Below the pieces are notes generated by a model. That model was not told where the DNA came from, made no database searches, and saw only the letters and a list, made by a program, of their open reading frames with translations. Shown here one piece after another: positions 16,095-24,464 of a stretch of 24,795 nt of DNA; the stretch's first letter is position 1; every line of letters begins with the position of its first letter. The position numbers were made by a program, and so were the translations under genes. This stretch comes from an uncultured Oceanospirillaceae bacterium (GTDB taxonomy: Bacteria; Pseudomonadota; Gammaproteobacteria; Pseudomonadales; Oceanobacteraceae), in assembly GCA_937974825.1 (NCBI GenBank), contig CALJVD010000179.1, positions 1-24,795 of the forward strand. Direction: 5' to 3'.

Positions 16095-17306
16095 ATGGCT
16101 GCTTTTGTTTATCGTGCGGTTGACACAAATGGCAAACAACAAAAAGGCGTTTTAGAAGCCGACAGTTCACGTCAGGTACGCCAACAACTGCGTGATAAAG
16201 GTTGGATACCACTTTCAGTTGAAGTCACCACACAAAAAGCGAAAAACGAAGGCGTTTTTAGTCGCTCACCGCGTTTGTCTGTACCCGAATTAGCGCTTAT
16301 CACGCGTCAATTAGCAACATTGATTCAGGCTGGCTTACCCATTGACGAATCATTAAAAGCTCTATCCGATCAAACCGGCAAACAACGCATTAAAGCAATG
16401 ATTCTTGCAATTCGCGCTAAAGTGCTAGAAGGCTACACCTTAGCCAAAGCATTGGCTGAATACCCCAAAGCGTTTCCGCACTTATATCGTTCTACTGTTG
16501 CAGCAGGTGAGCACGCAGGGCACTTAGACAGCGTGTTAAATCGTTTAGCTGACTATACCGAAGCACGCCAAGCGTCTGATCAAAAGATCAAACTGGCTGC
16601 AATGTATCCTATTATTTTAAGCATCGTTGCCATTGGAATAGTCATTGGCTTACTCACCTATGTGGTGCCTGATATAGTCGATGTATTTGTTAAGAACGGT
16701 CAAGAACTGCCGGGCTTAACGCAGTTTATGCTTAACCTTAGCCACTTTATTACCGATTGGGGGCTGTTAACGCTTATCCTGCTTGTCGTCGCTCTCATTG
16801 TGTTTAATATGGCGTTAAGAAATGCAGGCTTTCGCAAAAAGTGGCATGCATTCTTAATTCGCATGCCGGCATTAGGTCGCTTTGTTAAAGACACCAACAC
16901 AGCGCGTTTTGGCAGCACCTTAGCCATTCTAACCAGTAGTGGCGTCCCCTTAGTTGATGCCATGCGCATTGCCAGTCAGGTGGTATTAAACATTCCCATC
17001 CAAGAGGCTCTCACGCAAGCGACCATTAAAGTCAGCGAAGGCAGCAGTTTAAACAAAGCGTTAGCAGAAACGGGTTTTTTTCCACCCATTATGCTGCATA
17101 TGATCGCCAGCGGGGAAAACAGTGGTGAGCTAGACTCAATGCTTGCAAGAACCGCAACACAACAGGAAACAACCTTAGAAAACACGGTCGAAGCATTGGT
17201 TAAGATATTTGAACCGCTAATGTTATTAATGATGGGTGGCATTGTTGCGACTATCGTCGCCGCAATTATGATGCCTATTTTAGAATTACAAAAAATGGTG
17301 CAGTAG
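16095..17306 (+). CDS. gspF: Type II secretion inner-membrane platform protein GspF
   Basis: The 403-residue protein has the usual GspF layout: two homologous cytoplasmic domains, each followed by membrane segments. Visible are AAFVYRAVDTNGKQQKGVLE at the start, LALITRQLATLIQAGLPIDE, and membrane helices near residues 170-190 (IILSIVAIGIVIGLLTYVV), 215-237 (LLTLILLVVALIVFNMAL) and the C-terminus (LMLLMMGGIVATIVAAIMMP). It links the GspE ATPase to the pseudopilus. gspG follows after 8 nt. Confidence 0.95.
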   Translation: MAAFVYRAVDTNGKQQKGVLEADSSRQVRQQLRDKGWIPLSVEVTTQKAKNEGVFSRSPRLSVPELALITRQLATLIQAGLPIDESLKALSDQTGKQRIKAMILAIRAKVLEGYTLAKALAEYPKAFPHLYRSTVAAGEHAGHLDSVLNRLADYTEARQASDQKIKLAAMYPIILSIVAIGIVIGLLTYVVPDIVDVFVKNGQELPGLTQFMLNLSHFITDWGLLTLILLVVALIVFNMALRNAGFRKKWHAFLIRMPALGRFVKDTNTARFGSTLAILTSSGVPLVDAMRIASQVVLNIPIQEALTQATIKVSEGSSLNKALAETGFFPPIMLHMIASGENSGELDSMLARTATQQETTLENTVEALVKIFEPLMLLMMGGIVATIVAAIMMPILELQKMVQ

Positions 17307-17314
17307 GAGTAAAC

Positions 17315-17749
17315 ATGCAACAACAGAAAAACAAACAACGTGGTTTTACATTACTAGAAGTAATGGTAGTACTAGCCATTATTGGTGGAATCATGGCGTT
17401 GGTCGCTACTAACGTTATTGGCTCTGCTAGTGACGCACGTGTTGATACCACTAAAAGCCAAATCAAACTTTTAGAAAATGCCTTAGACCTATACAAGCTC
17501 GATAACTATACCTACCCAACCACTGAACAAGGGTTAGAGGCTTTAATTAAGAAGCCTACTAGCAGTCCTGAGCCAAGAAACTACCGCTCAGAAGGGTATT
17601 TAAAAGGCAATAACGTACCTACCGATGCTTGGGGTAACGAATTTTTATATTTCCTCGATAAAAACCGTTATGAAATCATTTCTCTAGGTGCAGACGGCCA
17701 AGAAGGCGGCGATGAAGATGCAGCCGATATTAGCAGTTTAGACCTGTAA
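17315..17749 (+). CDS. gspG: Major pseudopilin GspG
   Basis: The 144-residue prepilin has a short basic leader ending in Gly10, then FTLLEVMVVLAIIGG with Glu at +5, so it should be processed and N-methylated by the prepilin peptidase. The globular part has the major-pseudopilin signature: YPTTEQGLEALIKKP, then YLKGNNVPTDAWGNEFLY, and a C-terminal calcium-site loop LGADGQEGGDEDAADI. It polymerises into the pseudopilus that pushes exoproteins through the GspD secretin. GGAG just before ATG 17315 is a good ribosome binding site. Confidence 0.96.
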   Translation: MQQQKNKQRGFTLLEVMVVLAIIGGIMALVATNVIGSASDARVDTTKSQIKLLENALDLYKLDNYTYPTTEQGLEALIKKPTSSPEPRNYRSEGYLKGNNVPTDAWGNEFLYFLDKNRYEIISLGADGQEGGDEDAADISSLDL

Positions 17750-17753
17750 TCTT

Positions 17754-18326
17754 ATGCGGCAAGTACGAGCTTTTACCTTACTTGAAGTAATGGTGGTGCT
17801 TGCCATCATTGGCAGCCTGTTGGCGATGGTTTCCATCACCGGCAGCAGCCGCCAAGCAGAAGATGAAACCACGCGTTTAGGTCAGCAGCTCATCACTTTG
17901 TTTTCTGCTTATCAACAAGAAGCAGTTTTTCAAAATCTTGACCTGGGCTTAGCATTTCAAGATCAACAGCTGCTTTTGTTAAATCTGCAAGATATCCGCA
18001 AAGAAGAAAATAACGCTAATAAATCTCGCGAAGAGTTAGATGCTCTTGTGAAGAACCCTTGGCAGCCATACAGTGGTCATTTAAAACAAAGACTGGAAAT
18101 TCCGGAATATATTGAAGTACTGCTCAGTGTTGAAGGCACTGAAATCGACCTATACCAACCCACACCAGAGCACGGCCCTAAACCTGTATTGGTTTTTTTA
18201 TCGTCTGATGAGTACAGTCATTTCAAACTAACCCTTAGCCACGATGATGATCCGAGCTTTATGGTGGTACTGGAAGGCGATGGATTTAATCCACCTAAGC
18301 TTACGTTGGAGTACTTCTATGAATAA
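17754..18326 (+). CDS. gspH: Minor pseudopilin GspH, with Ala at the cleavage site
   Basis: This 190-residue protein sits in the gspH position and has a prepilin-type N-terminus, MRQVRA followed by FTLLEVMVVLAIIGSLLAMV, with Glu at +5. The residue before the predicted cleavage is Ala6 (codon GCT at 17769-17771) instead of the near-invariant Gly seen in gspG, gspI, gspJ and gspK here. In type IV pilin studies, replacing this Gly usually impairs cleavage, Ala being the mildest change, so processing may be slow or partial. The rest is a divergent globular domain without further recognisable motifs, which is normal for GspH. It starts 4 nt after gspG and overlaps gspI by 8 nt. Confidence 0.85.
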   Translation: MRQVRAFTLLEVMVVLAIIGSLLAMVSITGSSRQAEDETTRLGQQLITLFSAYQQEAVFQNLDLGLAFQDQQLLLLNLQDIRKEENNANKSREELDALVKNPWQPYSGHLKQRLEIPEYIEVLLSVEGTEIDLYQPTPEHGPKPVLVFLSSDEYSHFKLTLSHDDDPSFMVVLEGDGFNPPKLTLEYFYE

Positions 18327-18687
18327 ACTTCAGCAGCAAGGGTTCACCTTATTAGAAGTTATGGTGGCACTCACAGTGTTTGTTGCCATTGCCGTTACAC
18401 TTAGCCAAACCGCTAGCCAAAGTATTGATACGACGCTTTACCTTCAAGAAAAGACGCTAGCATCTATGGTGGCTGAAAATAAACTAAACACGTTACGTAT
18501 TGAAGGCCTGCCAAGCGTTGGCGACCGTAACGATAGTACTGAACTTGCCACCAGAGAGTGGCATATCAATACTAAGGTCGAAAAAACTGAATTCCCTGAT
18601 ACGCACCGTGTCACGGTCAAAGTTGCTGCTGCCACCAGCAAAGATACCCCTCTTATAACGCTTGTCACCATCATAGGTAAACACTGA
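18319..18687 (+). CDS. gspI: Minor pseudopilin GspI
   Basis: From ATG 18319 the product is 122 residues, normal for GspI: MNKLQQQG, then FTLLEVMVALTVFVAIAVTL with Glu +5, then the GspI-typical LASMVAENKLNTLRIEG. An open frame extends upstream to 18244 inside gspH, but GGAG at 18308-18311 and the prepilin leader fix the start at 18319. It forms the tip complex with GspJ and GspK. Its ATG overlaps the gspH stop (ATGAATAA), and its TGA overlaps the gspJ ATG by one base. Confidence 0.93.
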   Translation: MNKLQQQGFTLLEVMVALTVFVAIAVTLSQTASQSIDTTLYLQEKTLASMVAENKLNTLRIEGLPSVGDRNDSTELATREWHINTKVEKTEFPDTHRVTVKVAAATSKDTPLITLVTIIGKH

Positions 18688-19403
18688 TGAAGATGCGTGG
18701 GTTTACTTTACTGGAAGTGCTTATTGCCGTAGCCATAACGGCCATGATTGGTGTAGGAGCGACACAGCTACTCACCAATGTTATCGACTCTAGACAAGCG
18801 ATTGAAATTCGCGCCGAACAACTTGCTAGCCTACAGCGCTTTAATATGATTGTTAGCCGCGATATGGAACAAATTATTAATCGCCCCATACGCGATGAAT
18901 ACGGCGACGAACAACCGGCTCTCATGCTAGAAAGTGGACAGTATTTATTAGAATTTACACGTGCTGGCTGGCGCAACTCTCCTTTGGCGGAAGAACCCCG
19001 TTCAGAACTCCAACGCGTGGCTTACCGTTTAGAATCCATCCATAGCGACCCTTGTGAGCCTGCTCGCATTAAACTTGAGAAATGGAACATAGTCGATGAA
19101 AAAGGGCAGTGCTTAGTACGCTATTTTTGGCCGGTCTTAGACCGTGCAAACAATACCCAGCCTATTACCCAAATGGTGTTGGAACAAATCGATGAACTCG
19201 AAGTTGAAGTGCTTTCGCAAGGTGCATTAGCAGAAGATGACATAAGCGCAATACGTCCATCAGATTGGTATACCGTATGGCCGGCCTTAAACATGGGCGC
19301 CACCGATCAGCAAACACCAAAAGCTATACGTTGGCGTGCTATATTACCGCATCTTGGTGAAATCAAACGTCTATGGATTATCTCTTGGGCGGTTGACCTA
19401 TGA
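18687..19403 (+). CDS. gspJ: Minor pseudopilin GspJ
   Basis: The 238-residue protein has the leader MKMRG followed by FTLLEVLIAVAITAMIGVG with Glu +5. Downstream it carries GspJ features: QLASLQRFNMIVSRDMEQ, a large beta domain, and YTVWPALNM. It forms the pseudopilus tip with GspI and GspK. Its first codon shares a base with the gspI stop, and its own stop overlaps the gspK ATG (ATGA), both typical of tight translational coupling. Confidence 0.93.
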   Translation: MKMRGFTLLEVLIAVAITAMIGVGATQLLTNVIDSRQAIEIRAEQLASLQRFNMIVSRDMEQIINRPIRDEYGDEQPALMLESGQYLLEFTRAGWRNSPLAEEPRSELQRVAYRLESIHSDPCEPARIKLEKWNIVDEKGQCLVRYFWPVLDRANNTQPITQMVLEQIDELEVEVLSQGALAEDDISAIRPSDWYTVWPALNMGATDQQTPKAIRWRAILPHLGEIKRLWIISWAVDL

Positions 19404-20407
19404 AGAACCTACAGAAACAACAAGGTTTAGCGCTTATTTTAGTATTGATGATCTTTGCTATCACCTCAGTGCTTGCCATTGCTATGGTTGAACGACAATC
19501 GTCAGACATGCAGCGCAGTACTACTATGCTGACCATACAACAAGCACGCGCCTATACTTTAGCGGCTGAAGACGCAGTTAAAACCGGTTTATTTTTATCA
19601 TGGCAGAAAAACAAAGAAACCGTGCACGATAAAGAAGACTGGGCTCAAGAAAGACGTTTTCCTTTATCACCAGGCATGGCATACATTCGTATCCGAGATG
19701 CCCAGGGGCGTTTTAATTTGAATACGCTCAGCCCATTGGCTGCAAACAAACAGACGCAACAACAGCGCTTCACCAATTTATTAAACTTACTGGGTATCGA
19801 CCCTATAATCAGTGTTAATGTCAGTAACTGGATGAATAAAGAAAGCCAAGCTGACGACTTATACCAAAGAAAAGAGCCCGCCTATCGTGCGGCATACCAA
19901 AGCTGTAAGCATACATCCGAGCTCTTACTGGTCGATGGTATGGATCTTGATATATACGCCCAGCTAGAGCCCTATATCGCTTGCTTACCAATTACAGCCG
20001 CACTGAATGTTAATACTGCAAGTCCAATGGTTCTAGCCGCATTAGATGCCACGCTAACACTGAATGATGGCCAAGCAATGGCAGCGGCTAGGGGTGATAA
20101 AGGCTTTGCAACACTCGATGATTTTTGGGCACTGGTAGAAGTAGAGCCCTTTGTTAGAATAGATGAAAACAAAACAGACTTTGAGCCTTGGGTTCAAACC
20201 GACTTCAGTGTAAATTCAGAGTATTTCGAAGCGTTTATTCGAGTAGACTTAGCTGAACGTATTGCCAGCAGCGAAGTATTAATTAAAAGAAGCACAGGAA
20301 GCGGCGAACTAACAACGCTCTACCGAGACTATTCTCGCCGTGAAGCACGGTCAGAACCACAAACAGAGCAAAACCAATTGCAGGATACAGCAGAGTGGAA
20401 ACAGTAA
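19400..20407 (+). CDS. gspK: Minor pseudopilin GspK (pseudopilus tip)
   Basis: The 335-residue protein is the large minor pseudopilin. The leader MKNLQKQQG is followed by LALILVLMIFAITSVLAIA, lacking Glu at +5, which is normal for GspK because it caps the fibre. Further features are LAAEDAVKTGL, RIRDAQGRFNLNTLSP, LLLVDGMD, and LNVNTASPMVLAAL in the helical domain. It starts within the gspJ stop and overlaps gspL by 13 nt. Confidence 0.93.
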   Translation: MKNLQKQQGLALILVLMIFAITSVLAIAMVERQSSDMQRSTTMLTIQQARAYTLAAEDAVKTGLFLSWQKNKETVHDKEDWAQERRFPLSPGMAYIRIRDAQGRFNLNTLSPLAANKQTQQQRFTNLLNLLGIDPIISVNVSNWMNKESQADDLYQRKEPAYRAAYQSCKHTSELLLVDGMDLDIYAQLEPYIACLPITAALNVNTASPMVLAALDATLTLNDGQAMAAARGDKGFATLDDFWALVEVEPFVRIDENKTDFEPWVQTDFSVNSEYFEAFIRVDLAERIASSEVLIKRSTGSGELTTLYRDYSRREARSEPQTEQNQLQDTAEWKQ

Positions 20408-21591
20408 AGGTTCAATGGAACACCTTAACCGGTGACTGGCTAGTAAGCTCGGTTAACGGTGGGCAAGCTCAAACCATAGAAGAGTGGGCTGAAACACTAC
20501 CAGACTTAACAAAAGTTCGCATGATTTTGTCTGCCACCAACTATGTGGTGCATTGGTTAGCATTGCCGGGCGTTAGCAGCCGTCAAGTTAAAACCGCCAT
20601 GCCTTTTGCTCTTGAAGAGTCATTAATTGAAGACATTGGCAATTATCTTATCTTACCAGCAGGACAAGCTAATAAACGTTACCGCGCCTATGTGGTTGCC
20701 AATGAATTAATAGAGCGTTTGCTTGAAATTTGTGAGCTTCATCACATTGTATTAACCGATCTAATTCCTGAAACTTGGTTGCTCAACGAAGATCATAAAA
20801 GAAACCTTATTATACGAAACGAGCAAGGTTGTTTTATTAGCTTACCTGGCGTATTTGAAGGTTTTGTCAGCGATGTGGCACTAACCCCTGTGTTAGAGTC
20901 TATTTTTAGTGCTGATACGACCTACGAGCTCATTGAACTGCAGGCTCACTCCTTAGATCCATTACAATTACTAGAAACCACCCTAGAGACTGGTTTTCCA
21001 GGTAAAATCCAATCTATCCAAAAAGAACTTTTACCTAGCGAAGCTCCTAGCATTAGTTCGAAAGCCTTTAGCTTTTTAGTAGGGCAGTTCCAAGTACAAA
21101 GCAAAGAAGAAAAACCTAAAGCTTGGTGGCGTCCGCTTATTGCGATGGCCGCCACCTTACTAATTATTTGGACGGTGATGCTGTACAGCGAAGTAAACAC
21201 ACTTAAAAAGCAATCTGACCAAGTACGCCAAGAAAGTATCGCTTTATACAAACAGCTGTTCCCCGGTGAACGTATTCGTGCTCTAGAACGACAATTTCGT
21301 GAAAAGCTTAATGGTGAATCAGGCGTTGAGTCTGTTGGCTTTCTAAACAGCACTAACAAGTTAGCTAAAGCCTATAAACAACAAAGTTTAGACAAAAAAG
21401 TACGCTTAAACTCAATGCGTTTTAATGACCGTTTGCAAGAACTGACCATTGAGGTCCATGCTTCCGACTTGAATGAGTTACAAAAACTTAGACAAGCACT
21501 AGAAACAGCAGGCATACAGGCAGAAATTGCCAACGCTACCAACGACAAAGACGGTGTAAAAGGGCGTTTACGCATCGGTGGGCAATCATGA
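20395..21591 (+). CDS. gspL: Type II secretion assembly protein GspL
   Basis: The 398-residue bitopic protein recruits the GspE ATPase to the membrane. A cytoplasmic actin-like domain occupies about residues 1-240 (MPFALEESLIEDIGNYLI is the recognisable GspL segment). A single membrane helix lies at about 247-266 (PLIAMAATLLIIWTVML), followed by a periplasmic ferredoxin-like domain. The start is GTG 20395, inside gspK, with AGGA 9 nt upstream; no better start is visible. The 13-nt overlap with gspK and ATGA overlap with gspM indicate coupling. Confidence 0.9.
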   Translation: METVKVQWNTLTGDWLVSSVNGGQAQTIEEWAETLPDLTKVRMILSATNYVVHWLALPGVSSRQVKTAMPFALEESLIEDIGNYLILPAGQANKRYRAYVVANELIERLLEICELHHIVLTDLIPETWLLNEDHKRNLIIRNEQGCFISLPGVFEGFVSDVALTPVLESIFSADTTYELIELQAHSLDPLQLLETTLETGFPGKIQSIQKELLPSEAPSISSKAFSFLVGQFQVQSKEEKPKAWWRPLIAMAATLLIIWTVMLYSEVNTLKKQSDQVRQESIALYKQLFPGERIRALERQFREKLNGESGVESVGFLNSTNKLAKAYKQQSLDKKVRLNSMRFNDRLQELTIEVHASDLNELQKLRQALETAGIQAEIANATNDKDGVKGRLRIGGQS

Positions 21592-22127
21592 AGGCACAAT
21601 TACAACAACTTAGTGACCAGTTACAAGAACTAAAGCAAAAATTATTAGCACAACCCTCTGTCCAACAGGCGACCGCTTGGTACAACGGATTACCTAAGCG
21701 CGATCAACTTATTGTTCAACTGGTCAGTGTTTTATTAATTGCTGCTCTAGTCTTTGCTATGTTTTATGCACCACTACTAAAAGCAAGGAAGACAGCACAA
21801 TCGCAGCTCGATCGTAACCTAACCACCTATAACTTAATTGCCAGCAATGCGGGGCGCTTTGGTGGTGTAGGCAGCAATCAAGTCAATTTAAGCGGCTCTA
21901 TCCTTAGTGCCACAACATCCTTAGCTCAACAGCAAGGAATTAATCTAAGCCGTTACGAGCAAGACGGTTCTAACTTACGTGTATGGTTAGATAAAACTGC
22001 TTTCGACGATGCAATTACCTGGTTTGAAGCTTTAGAAACACAACGTGGAATTCGTGTTAGCCAAATCAGCATCGATAAAACCGACATAACAGGGCGAGTA
22101 GATATTAGAGCAACATTAACAAGGTAG
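21588..22127 (+). CDS. gspM: Type II secretion protein GspM
   Basis: The 179-residue protein has the GspM plan: a short cytoplasmic, probably coiled-coil N-terminus with GLPKRDQLIVQ before one membrane helix (VSVLLIAALVFAMFYAPLL, about 45-63), then a periplasmic ferredoxin-like domain that pairs with GspL. Sequence conservation in this family is low, so the call rests mainly on position and topology. It is the last gsp gene; no gspN follows. Confidence 0.9.
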   Translation: MKAQLQQLSDQLQELKQKLLAQPSVQQATAWYNGLPKRDQLIVQLVSVLLIAALVFAMFYAPLLKARKTAQSQLDRNLTTYNLIASNAGRFGGVGSNQVNLSGSILSATTSLAQQQGINLSRYEQDGSNLRVWLDKTAFDDAITWFEALETQRGIRVSQISIDKTDITGRVDIRATLTR

Positions 22128-22161
22128 CCTTACTCCCTGTCATTTATTTATAGGTGTGTTT

Positions 22162-23517
22162 ATGAGTTTTGATTACGATTTAATAGTTATTGGTGCGGGT
22201 TCAGGAGGCGTACGTCTTAGCCGTATGGCCGCCAACAAAGGTTGGAAAGTTGCTGCAGTAGAAGAGCGTTATTTAGGTGGTACTTGTGTCAACGTTGGCT
22301 GCGTACCCAAGAAGCTATTTGTCTATGCTTCCGAATATCCAGCCAAATTCTCACAGGCGAAAAACTATGGTGTAAACGGCACCCTTGAAAGCATTGACTG
22401 GCCAACACTTCGTGACAATAAAACCAATGAAATCAATAGATTAAATGGAATATATAAGAATCTACTTGAAGGACCGGGCGTTACTATTATTGACGGTCAC
22501 GGCAAAGTAACGGGAACCAATAGTGTTGAAGTCAACGGTAAAACTTACACCGCTGATCGCATTGTTATTGCAACAGGCGGTTGGCCGTTTAAACCTGACA
22601 TCGAAGGTGCGGAATACGGTTTCACTTCTAACGAGGCCTTTTATTTAGACCAGCTACCTAAACGTGTTGTTGTTATTGGTGGTGGCTACATTGCTGTAGA
22701 GTTTGCTGGTATCTATAACGGCTTAGGCGTTAAAACCGAACTTGTTTATCGTGGTGAACAGATACTACGTGGCTTCGATCAAGACGTACGCGACTTTGTT
22801 AGCGAGCAAGTCGCAGAACATGGTGTAAATATTCATACCAATACCGATGTGACTAAAATTGAAAAACTGGCAGACGGCTCATTGGTTTGTCATTTAAGCA
22901 CAGGCGACACCCTTGCATGCGATGGTGTAATGTTTGCCACCGGTCGTCGTCCGCTAACGCAAGGCATCGGCCTTGAAGAGTTAGGGGTTGAAATAAACGA
23001 CGACGGCACTGTTAAAACGAATGAGATGTTTAACACTAATATCCCTTCTATTTATGCTCTTGGCGATATTATTGGTACGCCAGAACTAACCCCTGTTGCC
23101 TTAGCACAAGCAATGAAACTTCTTTCGCATTGGTTTGACGGCGATACCACGCCACTTAGTTACGAAGATATTCCTACTGCCGTTTTCTGCCAGCCTAACA
23201 TTGGCACTGTAGGCTTAACCGAAGAACAAGCGCTTAAAAAATTTCCAGGTGATATCACCATCTTCGATAGCAACTTCCGAGGTATGAAGCACACCATTAC
23301 CGGTGAGAACATTCGTACTTATATGAAGCTTGTGGTTCAAACAAGCACCGACAAAGTACTAGGCGCTCATATGGTTGGGGAAGAAGCAGGGGAGATTATC
23401 CAAGGACTTGCAGTAGCGATTAAAGCGGGCGCTACCAAAGCTATTTTTGATAGCACCATTGGTATTCACCCAACGGCTGCAGAAGAATTTGTGACCATGC
23501 GCACCCCACGCAGCTAA
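22162..23517 (+). CDS. gor: Glutathione-disulfide reductase
   Basis: The 451-residue FAD-dependent enzyme reduces glutathione disulfide with NADPH. Visible are the FAD motif DLIVIGAGSGGVRLSR, the redox disulfide Cys42/Cys47 in GGTCVNVGCVPKK, the NADPH fold VVVIGGGYIAVEFAGI, and VYRGEQILRGFD, whose arginines are typical of NADPH-dependent glutathione reductases. ALGDI follows, and the C-terminal HPTAAEEFVTMR carries the catalytic His-Glu. The chosen ATG 22162 has AGG 7 nt upstream; an in-frame GTG at 22156 sits too close to it. Only 34 nt separate it from gspM and I see no terminator there, so read-through from the gsp operon is possible. Confidence 0.94.
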   Translation: MSFDYDLIVIGAGSGGVRLSRMAANKGWKVAAVEERYLGGTCVNVGCVPKKLFVYASEYPAKFSQAKNYGVNGTLESIDWPTLRDNKTNEINRLNGIYKNLLEGPGVTIIDGHGKVTGTNSVEVNGKTYTADRIVIATGGWPFKPDIEGAEYGFTSNEAFYLDQLPKRVVVIGGGYIAVEFAGIYNGLGVKTELVYRGEQILRGFDQDVRDFVSEQVAEHGVNIHTNTDVTKIEKLADGSLVCHLSTGDTLACDGVMFATGRRPLTQGIGLEELGVEINDDGTVKTNEMFNTNIPSIYALGDIIGTPELTPVALAQAMKLLSHWFDGDTTPLSYEDIPTAVFCQPNIGTVGLTEEQALKKFPGDITIFDSNFRGMKHTITGENIRTYMKLVVQTSTDKVLGAHMVGEEAGEIIQGLAVAIKAGATKAIFDSTIGIHPTAAEEFVTMRTPRS

Positions 23518-23536
23518 CCACAACGCTGATTGCTAT

Positions 23537-23570
23537 AGCCGTAAATGCAACAGTGTATTTATGGCTTTCT
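23537..23570 (+). terminator. Possible terminator of gor
   Basis: GCCGTAAAT (23538-23546) pairs with ATTTATGGC (23557-23565) over 9 positions, one G-T, with an outer A-T pair. It is followed by TTTCTTAT. The loop of 10 nt and weak T-run make it a modest terminator. Confidence 0.4.
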
Positions 23571-23647
23571 TATCGTTACGCACTATTCTTAATTCTTATA
23601 TCGTTATACAGTATTAATCTAACAGTTAACGATGGAGATAAGTTGCT

Positions 23648-24430
23648 ATGAGTCGTACTTATATTGTTACCGGTGCCGGTTCTGGTATCGGTTTGGCCAC
23701 CAGCCAAATTTTACGCGAGCGTGGATACAAAGTAATTGGGGTCGATCTGAAGAATGCAGAAGTAATCGCAGACCTTTCAACGCCTAAAGGTCGCCAGCAG
23801 GCGGTGACTGACGTGCTAAAAGAAACTCAATCGGTCGATGCTGTTATTGCTTGCGCAGGTGTTGCCATGCCTAAGGCTATCACCGTCGCCATTAACTACT
23901 TTGGTGTGACTGAGTTTGTGGAAGGTCTCGTCCCAACACTCGCTAATTCCTCAGCACCACGAGTAGTCGTTGTTTCTTCTATGGCATCTTTACAGCCTAA
24001 CTCCGCAGAACTCGTTGATGCTTTATTAGCCGATGACGAAGCTAAAGCACTCGAGATAGGCGGCGCTCTAGAAGCCCAAGGTCCTCAGACAGGATATTTA
24101 AACTACTCATCGTCTAAACGCGCTATTTCACGTTGGATTCGTAAGGTCTGTATCGCTGACCGCTTTGCAGGGCAAGGAATCGCCGTCAACGCTGTTGCGC
24201 CCGGTATAGTCATTACCGAGATGACTAAAGATTTATTGGCGACCGAAGAAGCCCGTAAAAACGTCGATGCACAAGTACCAATGCCATTAAACTACCACGC
24301 TAAAGCATCCGATGTAGCTAAGTTAATTATTTGGTTATCTTCAGAAGAAAACACTCACGTAACTGGTCAGACTATTTATATAGATGGCGGAGCAGATGCT
24401 ACGTTACGCGGTGATGATATTTGGAGTTAA
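23648..24430 (+). CDS. Short-chain dehydrogenase similar to 3-alpha-hydroxysteroid dehydrogenase/carbonyl reductase
   Basis: The 260-residue classical SDR has the cofactor motif TGAGSGIGLA at residues 8-17, CAGVAMP, a VVSSMAS catalytic serine segment, and YSSSK with Tyr153 and Lys157. From memory of the family, the segment GVDLKNAEVIADLSTPKGR and the INYFGVTEFVEG region closely resemble Comamonas testosteroni 3-alpha-hydroxysteroid dehydrogenase/carbonyl reductase. Asp in VIGVDLKNA at the end of strand two suggests NAD(H). The real substrate (steroid, ketone or other carbonyl) cannot be read from sequence, and no steroid catabolic genes are present here. GGAG lies 10 nt before ATG 23648. A strong terminator follows. 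Confidence 0.85.
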   Translation: MSRTYIVTGAGSGIGLATSQILRERGYKVIGVDLKNAEVIADLSTPKGRQQAVTDVLKETQSVDAVIACAGVAMPKAITVAINYFGVTEFVEGLVPTLANSSAPRVVVVSSMASLQPNSAELVDALLADDEAKALEIGGALEAQGPQTGYLNYSSSKRAISRWIRKVCIADRFAGQGIAVNAVAPGIVITEMTKDLLATEEARKNVDAQVPMPLNYHAKASDVAKLIIWLSSEENTHVTGQTIYIDGGADATLRGDDIWS

Positions 24431-24435
24431 AATAC

Positions 24436-24464
24436 CCCCTGCATTCAAATGCAGGGGAATTTTG
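24436..24464. terminator. Terminator after the SDR gene
   Basis: CCCCTGCAT (24436-24444) and ATGCAGGGG (24449-24457) form a perfect 9-bp stem with a TCAA loop, followed by AATTTTG on the plus strand. It sits between the convergent SDR gene and the minus-strand gene ending at 24465, and may serve both. Confidence 0.75.

Noticed and set aside
19400..19480. GspK lacking Glu at +5
   Set aside because: This is the norm for GspK, which caps the pseudopilus tip.
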